Assembly (NCBI GenBank): GCA_014607495.2
Contig: CP053163.1
Coordinates: forward strand, 6,986,716 to 7,050,715
Reading direction: 5' to 3'
From: Carposina sasakii
Lineage: Eukaryota > Arthropoda > Insecta > Lepidoptera > Carposinidae
DNA: 64,000 nt
The notes under the pieces: model-generated
The model's input: only the letters and a program-made list of their open reading frames with translations
What the model was told of the DNA's origin: nothing
The model's database searches: none
Part shown: positions 1 through 11,178 of the stretch, in pieces
Position numbering within the stretch: position 1 is the first letter of the stretch
Layout of the letters: each line of letters opens with the position of its first letter
Position numbers and translations under genes: made by a program

Positions 1-2146
1 ACATAATAACAGCACATCACATTTCAAGTACAAATCTGTATATTCTCCAAGCGTATTTATATGAAAATTATTCCAAATACTTTGCGCACGAACATATTCC
101 TCTTCACTGATGTTCTCACAAGTTATACTATTATAAAACTTTTCTCTATTTGGAAGGCACTTTTCGTTAAATCGTGACCATGAATCCATGTAATCATAAG
201 GATATACGCCTTTTTGGCGAAGTAAGTTCAATTCTTTATCATTAAATATTGTTCGTAAATGTTTCAAATCTATGTCTGCCAAGTTTTTACTCAAGGTGTC
301 TAAACTGGAGCTGAGAAATTGAAATGAATCTAAAAATTTGATCTGAATTGTGGAAGTAGAATTTGGATTTTTTAGAAACTTGGTGAAAGTAATATACTTT
401 TCTTTCGTTTTTGGAATAATTTTAATATCACCTTCATATTTAGCCAACTCTTTTATGAATACATGAGCATCATAGTTTGCTAAATTATGGAAAATAACGG
501 GAACAAAGGGACACACTCTATATAATAAGTTACATTTAGCATGAGCGGCACCTCTGTATTCACCAGTTATATGATCATGATCAGCGACTTTACTATTATA
601 AATTGGCAGTTCACAAATATGACAGAGACTCGCATTATGATGTTCATTATTTTGTTCTAAAGTCATTGGTTTCATAGGTTTCTTATTTCTAAGCACGCTT
701 TCAATATACTTTACATCTTTGATCAAATATTTTATGAACTTTTCAACACAATCTGATCCTCTATATAGAACAAGTTTATTCAGATTTGCATCATGTGAGC
801 AACAAATGTAATAGGCAAAACATGAAGGCTGATGTAATTTAAAGGTTTCAACATTATAACTGTTTTTTTCATAAATATTTAACAATAAACTTTCAAAATC
901 AGCATATATAGCAAAATAAATTTTTTGTTTTCTTTCATAATTTCTGAATTGTAATTGACTATTTTTATTTGGTAAAACTGTCAACACGTTTGAACACGTG
1001 TGTGAATTATATTTCTCTTGTGTTATAAAAAATTGGAGACATCTTTCACATAAGTATGTTTTACCATGATGTTTGCTGACTTGTCGTCGAGTAAGTTTTA
1101 CCAAGTCTTTAATCAAACAATAATGTCCTCCTGAGTTCTGTTCAAAATATAATAAATTTATATGATTTTCTTTTCTTTGATTTGTCATATATAGAGGACC
1201 AGTTATTTGCTTCTTACTATCTAAACCATAAATGCTAATACTAATAGAAACATTGTTTTTTCTCAAATAATCTTATATCTGTAGGCGATGGTGGGAAATT
1301 CATTCCTTTAATATTTAAAACTGATGAGTAGAATGGATATGAACTTGTTCGATTAGTATTTTTTGTACAAGGGAATAAGGCAGCTACTATACTCCATACA
1401 AAGCAATGATTATCAAAGTTTTTCACATTTAGACAACTTTTTGTACTTCTGATTTCTTTAGGTAATTCTAGATAGCTACCACCTCTTAAGGGAGAGTACT
1501 TATTAATATTTATTTCTAAGTGATTGACAGAAATAAAACACCAGCCTGATTCACGGTGCTGAAATTCGCTCAGTTTAGAAATCAATGCATTCCAAGTTTT
1601 TGAATACAATTCAAATAAGTCAGTATTTATAAATATAGTCTCATACTTAGTATTAAAAGATTTAATTTGAATTTCATCTGAGTTCGGTAATTTGAAGTTA
1701 GCAAATAATTCCAAATTGAGCTTAAGACAGCCATGTTTAGACAAACTCATTGCTATGAGATTGTTCACATCATCTGTAATTTTAAATAAAAAGTCCTCAG
1801 GAGTAATACCCATATTTTCTCCAGTGTTAATTCTGTAAGTAACTATTCTTTCTTTAAATGCTGTAGCTATTATATCTATGTTTTGAAAACTGGTTTTTAA
1901 TAAACAATTACTTTTATGTAAATTTGTTCTCAAATGAAATCTATATGAGCTTTCCATAATTCGAATATTACAATCAGTACAAAACTTCATATTTTTAATC
2001 TTTGACTTTTCATTAATAGTTTTATATCTCTTTGACTTTTCATTTTTAGTTTTATTTCTCTTTAAGTTTTCATTTTTAGTTTTATTTTGGGTTTTTTCTG
2101 GAAGAAAAGAAACATGATTGTTAATTATTTTCAAATAGATAAGCAT
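1..2146 (-). pseudogene. Polinton/adintovirus-type DNA polymerase B, N-terminal and exonuclease part, frameshifted, cut by window edge
   Basis: Protein-primed family B DNA polymerase of the kind carried by Maverick/Polinton elements and adintoviruses, where it replicates the element. The 5' part (2146 to 1241) starts with a Lys/Asn-rich repeat, then a C-x2-C...H-x5-H finger near residues 56-77 and the conserved block DNHCFVWSIVAALFP near residue 246. It ends in a stop just after a run of six T (A on the coding strand) at 1256-1261. The reading continues in another frame with no stop to the window edge. That part has a second finger (about 1000-1060), exonuclease motif I ADFES (about 900), an HNH-like DHDHITGEYRG block (about 560), motif II HNLANYD (about 475) and motif III-like YTDLYLKCDVLLL (3-45). 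The polymerase palm lies outside the window. One indel separates the halves: decay, a sequencing error or, less likely, programmed frameshifting. Family assignment is from motifs. Confidence 0.82.
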
Positions 2147-2208
2147 TTAATATTAAAACACACCAATAACAAAGTACATTCAAAAATATTTTTAAAAGCT
2201 ATTCTAGA

Positions 2209-2408
2209 GGAATACACTTTATATTATTATATTATATTTATATTATAGATGAGGATAACAATAATAATAATATACTTAATGCATTAAATAGGTATAAATC
2301 ACAACATAATGAATTATCAATATTTTTCCTCAGTTTATTATAGGAATACACTCGATTATAGATGAGGATAACAATAATAATATACCTACTTAATGCATCG
2401 CAGTTTAT
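2209..2408. repeat. Tandem duplication, unit about 133 bp
   Basis: The stretch AGGAATACACT..TATAGATGAGGATAACAATAATAAT..ACTTAATGCAT occurs at 2209-2287 and again at 2342-2398. It lies between the polymerase fragment and the 3' end of the small minus-strand gene. Imperfect (TAT)n fills the first copy. Confidence 0.7.
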
Positions 2409-2413
2409 CCATA

Positions 2414-4015
2414 TTACATGCTGGGTGTACTGACATAGGTAACTGGACAATCCTTGAAGTTATATTTTATTTCTTTTAAAAACTTAGCCAAATGCCGATA
2501 GGCAGGATTGTCATCGTCAATTTTCGTTTTTAGAGTCACCACAGCATGGCGCCATCTATTCATGGCTGAAATATTTTCTATTTCACTACACACGTAAAGT
2601 TTAAGATCTACGAAACGTAAGCCTTTGATATTAGGATTATATTGCTTAGATATACCATTAGAGCCGCGACGACATAAATATGATACAAGTCCATCTTTTT
2701 TATCGGGTTGCTGATCTTCATCTACATCCGTGTCAGACCCCATAATGTCTTTGGCCGTAACTCTCGCAGACGACGAGTGGGCGTGTGTCTGCAGAAGGCG
2801 CGCATCAATCTTCACCTTCTGTTTTCGGGCCTTCATAGACTTATCCTTATTTTCAATCTTGGACCTATAATTAAAGATAAAATAAAATTAAGTATATCTA
2901 ATTATGAGTACTTAAATGGAAGAATAAAATAAGGGTAAAATAGGAAGGAAAGTAGAATTTATCACTGGAAGTGAAAAACTGCTTAGTCTAGATCAAAAAA
3001 TGTTTTATAAAACCGACCTATGTAGTATAACATAAAAATATTAACTGATAAAGCTTTAGTTTTATAAAAGTTTAGTTATCCAATATAAAACGTATTACCC
3101 GCTAGTAGGTAGGTACTTAGTACTTTTATAAGTATACAGTATTAAGTACAATAAATAATAATAATAATAATGTAACCTATATTTTTATAAAACTGTAGGT
3201 ACCTATTACATACAAATAATTTATAGAATGGTTATTCCCAAGATATGAATTCATAATAATGATAGGTAATTGCACTAGGTATTAATGCTCTGTATAAGAC
3301 GATATTTGAGTAATGTAAATATTTAATTGAAAACTGTAGTTCTAGTAACATGTAGTAAGTATAATAAGATACCTTTTGCTGGAGGAGTGAGGAGTGTGAG
3401 TTTTCTTCCTCTTGGTGTGGCGGGCGGGCTCAGCCGCTGCGGGCGCCGGCGGAGACGGAGCGGGGGCCGGCGCGGGAGCCGCGCGCTCCGGGGACGACTC
3501 TCTACTGCTGGACGAGTCGCTCTCGGTCGAAGAACTATCACAGCTCTGATTGACTTCTTGTTTACTCGACCTAGAATATAAGAATGAATACTTAATTAAT
3601 ACAGCTTATTTAAGATAGATTTCGTTTAGGGTGAATACTAGTATTAGTAAGTAGGTATATTTTATTAAAGTAACTCTAAGATCACTCGTTCGGATAGCAC
3701 CTAATTGTTTGAACACTTCTTACATTCTGAACAATAAATAAAACACTAGATATTTAATACTTACATGTTGAAAACAACTTCTCTTGACGCACTAATTTAA
3801 AACTGAACTTAGCTGAGAACTTAACTTTACGAAAATAGAGTAGGTACCTAGGTACTAACGTAATTAGGCACTGGCTGACACAAAAAAATTCAAACAAATA
3901 ACGGGGTATGTACTCACCGAGACCTATTAATAGATTTTGAGGTTCATTGGTGTTAGTAATGTAATAAGATGGAATAAACTTACCCGATAAGGTATGGCCA
4001 TGAGAGTGTGTGCAT
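2414..4015 (-). CDS. Unrecognised three-exon gene, 226-residue basic/Ser-rich protein
   Basis: Proposed exons are 4015-3984 (32 nt, donor GTAAGT), 3570-3373 (198 nt, acceptor TATTCTAG, donor GTATCT) and 2864-2414 (451 nt, acceptor AATTATAG, stop TAA). They total 681 nt and stay in one frame across both introns (phase 2 each time), which is the main argument that they belong together. The middle exon gives an acidic Ser tract, an Ala/Pro-rich linker and a basic KRKK segment. The last exon is basic at first (KARKQKVK), then Asp-rich, then folds plausibly in its C-terminal 75 residues (GLRFVDLKLYVCSEIENIS...RWRHAVVTLKTKI). The basic tracts suggest a nuclear protein, but I recognise no domain. 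The first exon is the least certain because it is very short. The gene is head-to-head with the plus-strand gene beginning at 4366. The GC-rich middle exon stands out from the AT-rich surroundings. Confidence 0.6.
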
Positions 4016-4365
4016 ATACACGACAAGGAGCCTGGTCAGCAAAACTTCCTTAATCGATAGACAACCGATATTTTTACGAAACTATTACTTGGCTGTGGCT
4101 TTACTTTCTCAAATATTAATTTGCTTTTGCTTTCTTTAATAATATTATTTAAGGTCGCATACAAAACTTAGACCTAACGATTGTGAAAATTAAATGACAT
4201 AGGTACATACAGTCTTACGTCCTTAAAGGTAGTTTATTTTATTGCGGACAATGTTACTATAGGTAAATACCTAAGTAAATACCAAAGTATATAGATTTTC
4301 CCTACAATTTATTAAGAGTTTATTTCATTTTGTTTTTAAATACTGTCCAGTAGAGACGTAAATAA
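4016..4365. promoter_or_regulatory. Putative shared bidirectional promoter region
   Basis: This 350-bp gap separates the proposed start codons of two divergently oriented small genes, so it must hold both promoters and 5' UTRs if the models are right. I see no clear TATA box at a convincing distance and no repeat element in it. Confidence 0.35.
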
Positions 4366-4834
4366 ATGTTTTACCGTATAACTGAAGATCAAAATAAGCT
4401 TATAATGTCGGTAAGTCCCACCCATTTTATATTATGTTATGAACTTGTCGTACCTAAGTAATTAAATAAGTATTATAGTTAAAAGTATATTATATTGATT
4501 GCAGGAATCGGAATCTTTGTTCAATTTTATTCCGTCTACCCAAATTAATAATGGAAAACAAAGTGGCGACGGATCAGGCATGTCAAGAAAAAGAACACAA
4601 GAAAACGAGATGTATTCATTCATTAAAATTCCTGTCCTAGGTCGTAAAATTATAAAACTAGAAATATATGATGCAGAACTATTTAAGAATGATGAAATAT
4701 GTAAATGTACAGCAGAAATATGTTGCCAGCACATCGTTCAAAACTTATTTAAAGATGAAATATATACTGCGGCCCGCGGATTAATTGAGAAGATGAGTGA
4801 TAAAATATGTGATGAAAACAGCAAGTTTTTTTAA
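4366..4834 (+). CDS. Unrecognised two-exon gene, 124-residue protein
   Basis: Exon 1 is 4366-4410 (15 codons, donor GTAAGT at 4411) and exon 2 is 4505-4834 (acceptor TTGATTGCAG, stop TAA). Both are phase 0 and give one 375-nt frame. Two in-frame ATGs exist in exon 1 (4366 and 4405), and the second would give a protein shorter by 13 residues. The product has a hydrophilic N-terminus (Ser, Gln, Gly, Lys/Arg) and a compact-looking C-terminal half (FIKIPVLGRKIIKLEIYDAE...CCQHIVQNLF) with several Cys. No signal peptide or membrane segment is visible. I do not recognise the family. The intron of 94 nt is a typical short insect intron. The polyadenylation signal AATAAA lies about 50 nt after the stop. 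Its neighbour in the other orientation starts 350 bp away. Confidence 0.6.
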
Positions 4835-4881
4835 TATTATAATATCTTAATACCATAATTTTTCACACTTGCTGTTTTTTA

Positions 4882-4887
4882 AATAAA
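4882..4887 (+). promoter_or_regulatory. AATAAA polyadenylation signal
   Basis: AATAAA lies 48 nt downstream of the stop codon of the plus-strand gene, in a T-rich context, and is the first such hexamer after the stop. Confidence 0.5.
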
Positions 4888-5050
4888 TTCTCAATTAGCT
4901 ATTCTAATTAAGATAGTTTTACTTTCATTATATTTATTAGGTATTTTAGATGTAAATATAGAGTTATGTATTCATTTATATTCGTAGTAGTAAGTTATTA
5001 TAGTGTACATGTATTTTGAAACTATTTATTTATCATTAAAATAAAAAAAA

Positions 5051-5248
5051 TTGGGAATTGGGCTCTCTGGATCGCGCTATTTCAACATAATCAGAGTTTT
5101 AGTTTTCAGTTATAGGTGAATGGTCAACTCATAGTGCACGGGGGCACACGCGCCCCCCAGTGCGCTCTTAGTTGATCTATTCACCTAATACTGAAAACTA
5201 AAACTCCGATTATGTTGAAAGAGCGTGAGCCAGAGAACCCAATTCCCT
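5051..5248. mobile_element. Palindromic MITE with arms of about 70 bp
   Basis: The left arm (5052-5125) and right arm (5175-5248) are near-perfect inverted repeats, running from GGGAATTGGG through TTTCAACATAATC and GTTTTAGTTTTCAG to TAGGTGAAT. The centre of about 50 bp is GC-rich (GGGGGCACACGCGCCCCCC). It has no coding capacity. Confidence 0.85.
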
Positions 5249-5257
5249 ACTACTTAC

Positions 5258-5430
5258 GCGCGTCTATGTGCATTTATGCAAAAAAACGCAGTCTATTTAC
5301 TCAACTTTGGACCCTAATATTTTGGAAACCAGACACTTCCCAGGTATGCTTCCATGGAGAAAAATGATCGTGATGATGAGGAGATTCCGTAGTTTTCGGG
5401 AACGTTGACGACCAAAAATCATCCTGTATA
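5258..5430 (+). repeat. Family A element, 3' part
   Basis: GCATTTATGCA, CTCAACTTTGGACCCTAATA, GGTATGCTTCCATGGAGAAA and AACGTTGACGACCAAAAATC are shared with copies at 6298-6662, 33716-34081, 38814-39212 and 60917-61345. It ends CATCCTGTATA and abuts a family B element. Confidence 0.8.
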
Positions 5431-5902
5431 GGGTGTTTGTGACAGCCAGGCAAATATTGATACCATGAGTTCAGACCATAATTCTGATGCGGAAAACACT
5501 GAAAATTTTCACAGGAAAATTCCAAAATTTTCTGTCATTTTTTTTTATTTTCGGGAAAAAATATTTTTGTTAGTTTAATAAGGCCTTAGATAATGAGATA
5601 AAAATAAAATTTTAATCAAAATATGATTTAAAAAACGTTGCCCTCAAAAAATTTCAAATAACTGATCTACCGTAATGGAGAGTCACAAGTGATCCAAAAA
5701 ACAGCAATGTGTCACACAATAGCCAATAAGCCTATTTAATTTGTCACAGGATCGCCCGATACAATTCGCGCGGAGAGCAAAGATCACAGAAAATCAAATG
5801 AAAAATACATTTCCTGCGAGTAATAACACTGTCGTATAACTCCACACAATGGTACTTATTCAGCATTTCAATATTTGCCTGGTTATCACCCACACCCTGT
5901 AT
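5426..5902. mobile_element. Family B non-autonomous element with inverted ends
   Basis: It begins TATAGGGTGTTTGTGACAGCC and ends GGTTATCACCCACACCCTGT, so the ends are inverted repeats. The interior shares GATCACTTGTGACTC-type and ACAATTCGCGCGGA-type blocks with the inverted copy at 56990-57260. No transposase was seen. Confidence 0.7.
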
Positions 5903-5904
5903 TG

Positions 5905-6035
5905 TGATAGGTCCCACTTAACATATAGGCTACTTTTTATCCCGGGAAAATGTTTTTATCCCGGATAATTTCGACATTTTTTTTTCTGTAATCCACGCGG
6001 ACGGAGTCGCGGACGTCCACTAGTACTCTATATGT
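5905..6035 (-). repeat. Family E repeat
   Basis: The reverse strand reads ACTAGTGGACGTCCGCGACT, then GTCGAAATTATCCGGGATAA and GGGATAAAAAGTAGCC. The same order is seen at 16520-16612, 26585-26800, 31645-31870 and 36950-37075. This family is common in Lepidoptera; a Helitron-like origin is possible but not shown here. Confidence 0.75.
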
Positions 6036-6039
6036 ATTG

Positions 6040-6172
6040 GATAGTACGAAATCTATCTTGTATTTTCTACCCTTGTATCGAGAAACACAGTGATAGCTAT
6101 TTTTGTGTTTTTACTTTATATGAAAAACTTGGTCCTGGTCCTGGACCTGCCTGTCACTCACACCCTGTATAA
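6040..6172. repeat. Family B terminal fragment
   Basis: It ends CTGCCTGTCACTCACACCCT followed by GTATA, the terminus typical of family B. The rest is too diverged to align by eye. Confidence 0.45.
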
Positions 6173-6297
6173 TTACCTAAAGAAAATTCCCAGAAGATTA
6201 TCGAAAAATAAGCGAGAAAAATTACTTATTTTCGGGAGAAATTACAGCGAGTTGGCAGTTTTGTGTCTTTATTTAATATGTTATTCCTCTGTAACAA

Positions 6298-6662
6298 TAT
6301 ACAGGGTGATTTTTGGTCGTCAACGTTCCCGAAAACAAGGGAATCTCCTCATCATCACGATCATTTTTCTCCATTGAAGCATACCTGGGAAGGGTCTGGT
6401 TTCCGAAATATTAGGGCCCAAAGTTGAGTAAATAGACTGCGTTTTTCTGCATAAATGCACATTGACGCGTGTAGCAAGATTTTTCACGAGAAATAATTAA
6501 TATCTGTCTATGAAAAAACTAGCATAAACACTGGACACTATAAATTTCACCTGATCAAGAAATAAAAAAAAAACAAATAAAAAACAATAAAAAAAATGTA
6601 TCGTTTCCCAGCATTTTTTTGGCATAAACTTACTTTATTTGATTTATAGAGTAAGTACCATT
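6298..6662 (-). mobile_element. Family A element
   Basis: It starts ATACAGGGTGATTTTTGGTC and runs through all family A blocks to the GTAAGTACCATTCGTTA region. The expected end, CACCCTGTATA as at 34071-34081, has been replaced by a family E sequence, so it is truncated. Confidence 0.8.
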
Positions 6663-6860
6663 CGTTATATGTATACTAGTGGAAGTATCGCACGGGCTGC
6701 GGTAAAAAACGTAGGTATAACGTGTGGTATTTTCTGGTATATACGAGTAAATGCCTACTTTTCTGAGATAAAAAGTAGTTAGCCTAGTTAGTTCGCCGTT
6801 TTCGCTTCTCAGACTGCCTGTGTTTTTCATAGAAATTGGTTCAGTTGTTACGGCGAGTAT
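6663..6860 (+). repeat. Diverged family E repeat
   Basis: It begins ATACTAGTGGA and contains GAGATAAAAAGTAGTTAGCC and GAAATTGGTTCAGTTGTTAC, matching the order of blocks in better-preserved copies. It is inserted into or joined to family A. Confidence 0.5.
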
Positions 6861-6964
6861 GTACTTTCTCATTTGTAATATTTGTAAGGAAGTAAGTAGA
6901 ACACTACTTACATACATAGAGGCATTCATGACTCAAAAAATTGCAACGAAAATACACCATAAGT

Positions 6965-7366
6965 GGGTCATTGTCAAATTTTGAGCAGGTAACTAAGAAT
7001 TTAAAAGGTCCTGAAATTTAAGTGTTTATAATGTGTTGGAATCTGTAGTAACTACATAAATATGATAAACACAGTATAAGCTTGACGTATTACTCTTGGT
7101 TTTTCTTTAATTTCCACAATTTTTAGCTAGGGGTATGCAAAATGTACAACTCTGTTACCGTCTCAGATGTCTATACTGAAATACCAATGATGACCATTCT
7201 GTTACTGATAAAATTGGTATGAGAATTATTACATGATTAAACTATTTTACTTAGATCATTCCAATAATCAGTTTTATTTTGACACAATCAAATATCACAA
7301 TATTTATAACATACAATTTTTTTATTCTGGGGACAAGTTTACCTGCTCAAAATTTGACAATGACCC
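6965..7366. mobile_element. MITE of about 400 bp
   Basis: The left end GGGTCATTGTCAAATTTTGA followed by GCAGGTAA is the inverse of the right end at 7340-7366 (TTACCTGCTCAAAATTTGAC followed by AATGACCC). The 27-bp terminal inverted repeats look essentially perfect. There is no coding sequence inside. Confidence 0.8.
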
Positions 7367-7379
7367 AATTAATGTCGAA

Positions 7380-8762
7380 CCCAAGACCTTCTCCTAGCAA
7401 GCCACCATATTGTGAACCAATCCGGTTGTCCTCTTAAATAATTTGAGACAACTACGAGAATTCATGTTGACATAAACTTTTATTGCTTTTTTATTACCTC
7501 TAATATCTCAGAATTTTCGTATACACAATAATAATAAATATAAACGGCGAAATACGAAACCCTGATTCATATTTTGCTACAATGCTGGAGTTTTCCAATA
7601 TTTCTGTTTATCGAGTATGTGGGTGATTTTTTTACATAATACTCGAAGGGATTTGGGCTTCAGCTTTTAGGGTGTCAGGATGCAGATTTCCTCTATCGTG
7701 ATTGCACAAACGGGTGCGAAATAGGTTTTAAAAGATGAACGGCTTTGATCAAAAGCGTCGTTCGCCTTTGAGACCCTGCTGACATATCTTTTACGTTGCA
7801 GTTTTGTGGGACATAGTTACCTTTGTAGATACGTACATTCTTATCGGTCATATGAAAAATGATATTCCTTGCATAGCTTGGGTTAAATTTTTATCTGGAG
7901 CAAAAGGAGCATTTAACCGAAATGCTGTTAGCGCATTATATAGGTAGATAACCGATCCACAATATTTGAGACTAGAAATCCTATTCCTTCTTGACAATAA
8001 TCGGGATACACTCAAAGATATTATTTCAGTTGAATTAAAAACTTTGCTTTCGCTTAACTTCGGAACTAAATGACCAACAGACTTGAAATTTTGGATTTTA
8101 AATATGTGATTATAGCTTACTGGATGACGAAAATTTCTGCGGTCTGGTCTTATTCAGAGGTTCTCGAATAGGGGCCTGAAAATGCGGCGAAATGGTTCCA
8201 GTAAAAGATGGTACGGCAGTGTTTGCTTCGCGCTCGACTTGGCGGGGGCACTGCCGTGCCTCCCGATTAAATAGAAATTCTCGGATTTCGAAACAACACA
8301 AAGAAATGAAAAGTATAGAATCTAATATAAAAACTTTGTCTGAAACTAAATTTCAATCACAACTTCGAAGCAGCAGAGTTTGATAGACGTCGTCGCGTCG
8401 ATAATAATAAATTATTTTCAATCAAAAGATCAGTCTATTGATAACGGTTTGACAGATAAAAATCCATTCCTTACATCAGGGTTCAGTAGTCAGAAGTTTC
8501 GATTATCTTTGTTTTATAATATAATATAGGCTGTAAAAATACACCATATCCTTACTATTATTTTAAATGGGAAAGTAACTCTGGGCTTTCACGTTAAAAT
8601 TACTAAACCGATTTAAAATTAGGCACAGATAGTTTAGGGCAGATGAAGGCTTCCAAATACTTTTTACGTTTTAACTCGGAAAAATATTTTATCCCGGCTC
8701 CCGACACAGCGACTGTACCGCTGTCTGCCGGATCCTATGTAAAAAGTTCTAACATAAACAAC
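7380..8762. other. Non-coding stretch with repeat scraps
   Basis: It starts with a tRNA/SINE-like scrap (CGAACCCAAGACCTTCTCCT). Near 7950-8030 there is a diverged match to the 17687-17955 MITE interior (TTTGAGACTAGAAATC). At 8211-8253 a short hairpin pairs ACGGCAGTG with CACTGCCGT. No gene is supported. Confidence 0.4.
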
Positions 8763-9074
8763 AATATAAATCTTCTTTTCGTGTAGTTTTAATTGAACTC
8801 CTTCTAAACGGCTGGACCAATTTTGATGAAATTTTGTGTGTATGTCTAGGTGGGTTCGAGGATGGTTTAGCTTTACAATTCAGTTAACTAAATAATGTTT
8901 TTGGACTCCGTCCGCGTGGACCGCAGAGAAAACAAAATGTCGTTGACCGAATCGTAAGTCTAAACCATTCTCGAACCCACTTGAACACACACACAAAATT
9001 TCATCAAAATAAGTTGAGCCGTTTAGAGGGAAATTCATTACAAACACACGAACAGAAGATTTTTATATATTAAG
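8763..9074. mobile_element. Foldback form of family E
   Basis: Arms 8763-8870 and 8960-9074 are inverted repeats carrying TTTTGATGAAATTTTGTGTG and GGTGGGTTCGAG. The centre carries the family E words GTCCGCGTGGACCGCAGAGA and AAAATGTCG. The arms match at roughly 80-90 percent by eye. Confidence 0.65.
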
Positions 9075-9075
9075 A

Positions 9076-9219
9076 TGTGAGTGACAGCTAGACAAATACT
9101 GAAATACTGAATAAGTACCATCCTCTTAAGACAAATCATACGACTTTTCAGGTATTTTCGCCTCAGAATCATGGTCAGCATAATAATATTTTCCTGGCTG
9201 TCACCCACAGCCTGTATAG
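9076..9219. mobile_element. Short internally deleted family B element
   Basis: It starts GTGAGTGACAGCTAGACAAA and ends CTGGCTGTCACCCACAGCCT followed by GTATA. It keeps the family B termini but has only about 90 bp between them. Confidence 0.6.
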
Positions 9220-10194
9220 CTTGGCCGATTCGCTACGTTCACATTAAGCGTAAGGTACTGTTATCACTAGTACATTTCTATTATAAGTACGTTAGTTCTT
9301 TTAGTATCTAACGAAACGGCAAAACCACATATTTTGAGTGAAGTGTAGAGTTCGTGAAGTTAGGCTTGGTAGTCTATTTTTAATCCCCTCACAGAAACGG
9401 GAAATAGCGAGAATTCTAAAGTTCACGCAGAAGTAGCAGCGGGCGGCCGCAAGTCATAAATATAACAGCACATTTATCGCACCATATAGGACCCGATATT
9501 GATAAAGTTTCAGCTGTTTTAAACCAGTAAATCCGTTTTACACACCAATGGTATTTGCAATGAAGGTGCACCGTAGTCATTAGGAAAGAACAAAGTGGAC
9601 GTGGCATGGCAACGTTTAAATAAATAATTTACTTACATACTTAAGTATATTAACATACATTAACCTGTACGTACATGCCACTCGGGTATGGAAAGGTATT
9701 GGGAACTCGCCAATGAACGTGCGGGCAAAAACAATTATTTGCGGGTGATAAACAAACCCATGTTACGGCAGCAGGTCCATAACGCATCCCTTAGTCCTTA
9801 TTTCATGGGCGAATGTGTGGTATATCGCTATATCCAATCTGGCGAGTGATCTCTCTATGTTGAGGGCGCTCAGCCGTTGCGCCCGGATCCGTCCGAAGTA
9901 CCTACAAGCCGATACGATCAAAGAGGCGGGCTCTGAAGCGTTAGGCAAACCGTGTTCGGCTCAACTTTGATGTTTACGAATACTCCAATACTGATTTATA
10001 ATGAAATTTACTAGCTGTTTGTTTTAAAAAATAGGGCTGGAATAAAAACGTGAAATGTAAACGTGATATTGAAAACGTGGATGAATTGTAGCAAATATAA
10101 TTTGATATTATGAAACTAAGCACGGAGGTTATTTTTGCTTGTGGTCTTTTTACTCTGTGCTTTATATTTTGTGCTTTGAATCAATATTTATTAT
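9220..10194. other. Unassigned non-coding stretch
   Basis: A GC-richer island at 9670-9965 (TTACGGCAGCAGGTCCATAA, GCGCCCGGATCCGTCC) has short open frames on both strands. It resembles no family I know and shows no splice-consistent exon. It could be an old transposon remnant or a conserved non-coding element. Confidence 0.3.
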
Positions 10195-11178
10195 AAAAAA
10201 AACCGGCCAAGTGCGAGTCGGACTCGCGCACCGAGGGTTCCGTACAAACCTGCAAGGTTTACAAAGTTCGTTCATTACGACAATCGAGTCATAACTATGG
10301 TATTTTTATGCGTGTAGTTGCGAGTTTCAAAATATGCGGTGTCAATGGTTGTACTTTTGCGTTTTGCGTTTTTGCGTTGACTTATAATTTTTTTTTTTCA
10401 CGGGTTAAAGGCAATTAGATCTAAGTATTTGATATGAATTTCAACTTGATAGCTCTACGCGTTCATGAGGAAAAAAGTAATAAGTATATTTTGTAATGTA
10501 ACTAAAAATTTAAGGTTTTCGGAATTTTTCCTTTATGTGTGCTATAAAACGTTGTTTCATGCCAAATTTCAAGATTCTAGGTCGACTGGAAGTACCCTTT
10601 AGGTTTTGATTCCCTTGCGAGTACTTGCGAGTTTCAAAATATGCAGCTTAAATTGCTGTTTCTTTTGATTGCGTTGACATAGAAGTTTGATTTTGCTACA
10701 GCTTAAAGGTATTATAGACCTGAGTATTTGGTATGAATTTCAATTTAATACCTCTACGCGTTTATGAGGAAATGGGTAGTAAGTTTAAAATTATTAAAAA
10801 AAAATATATTATGTGATGTAACTAAAAATTTATGGTTTTCGTAATTTTTCCTTTATCTATGCTATAAGACGTTGCTTCGTACCAAATTTCAAGATTCTGA
10901 GTTCACGGGAAGCACCCTGTAGGTTTTGATTCCCTTTGCAAGTGTCGAAAATTTGCGGCATAAACGGCTGTATCTTTTGATTGCGTTGGCTTAGAAGTTT
11001 GATTTTTTCACAGCTTCAAGGGACAGTAGACCTGAGTAATTGATATAAATTTCAGCTTCATACCTCCACGCGTTCCTGAGAAAAAGGGTCTTGACAGACG
11101 GACGGACGGACGGACAGACGGACAACAAAGTGATCCTATAAGGGTTCCGTTTTTTCCTTTTGAGGTACGGAACCCTAA
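10195..11178. mobile_element. Common insect repeat with terminal GGTTCCGT/ACGGAACC and three internal tandem units
   Basis: It begins ACCGGCCAAGTGCGAGTCGG and GAGGGTTCCGTAC, and ends AAGTGATCCTATAAGGGTTC followed by GAGGTACGGAACCCTAA. Three diverged direct repeats of about 310 bp fill the interior (about 10337-10640, 10642-10950 and a shorter 10956-11090). Each runs TTGCGTTGAC..CTACGCG..TTATGAGGAA..CCAAATTTCAAGATTCT..GGTTTTGATTCCCTT. A (GACG)n microsatellite sits at 11097-11122. Confidence 0.85.

Noticed and set aside
3323..3581. Long GC-rich frames on both strands (Arg/Gly- and Arg/Pro-rich)
   Set aside because: These are shadows of the correctly framed Ser/Ala/Pro-rich exon 3570-3373, which has matching splice sites and phase.
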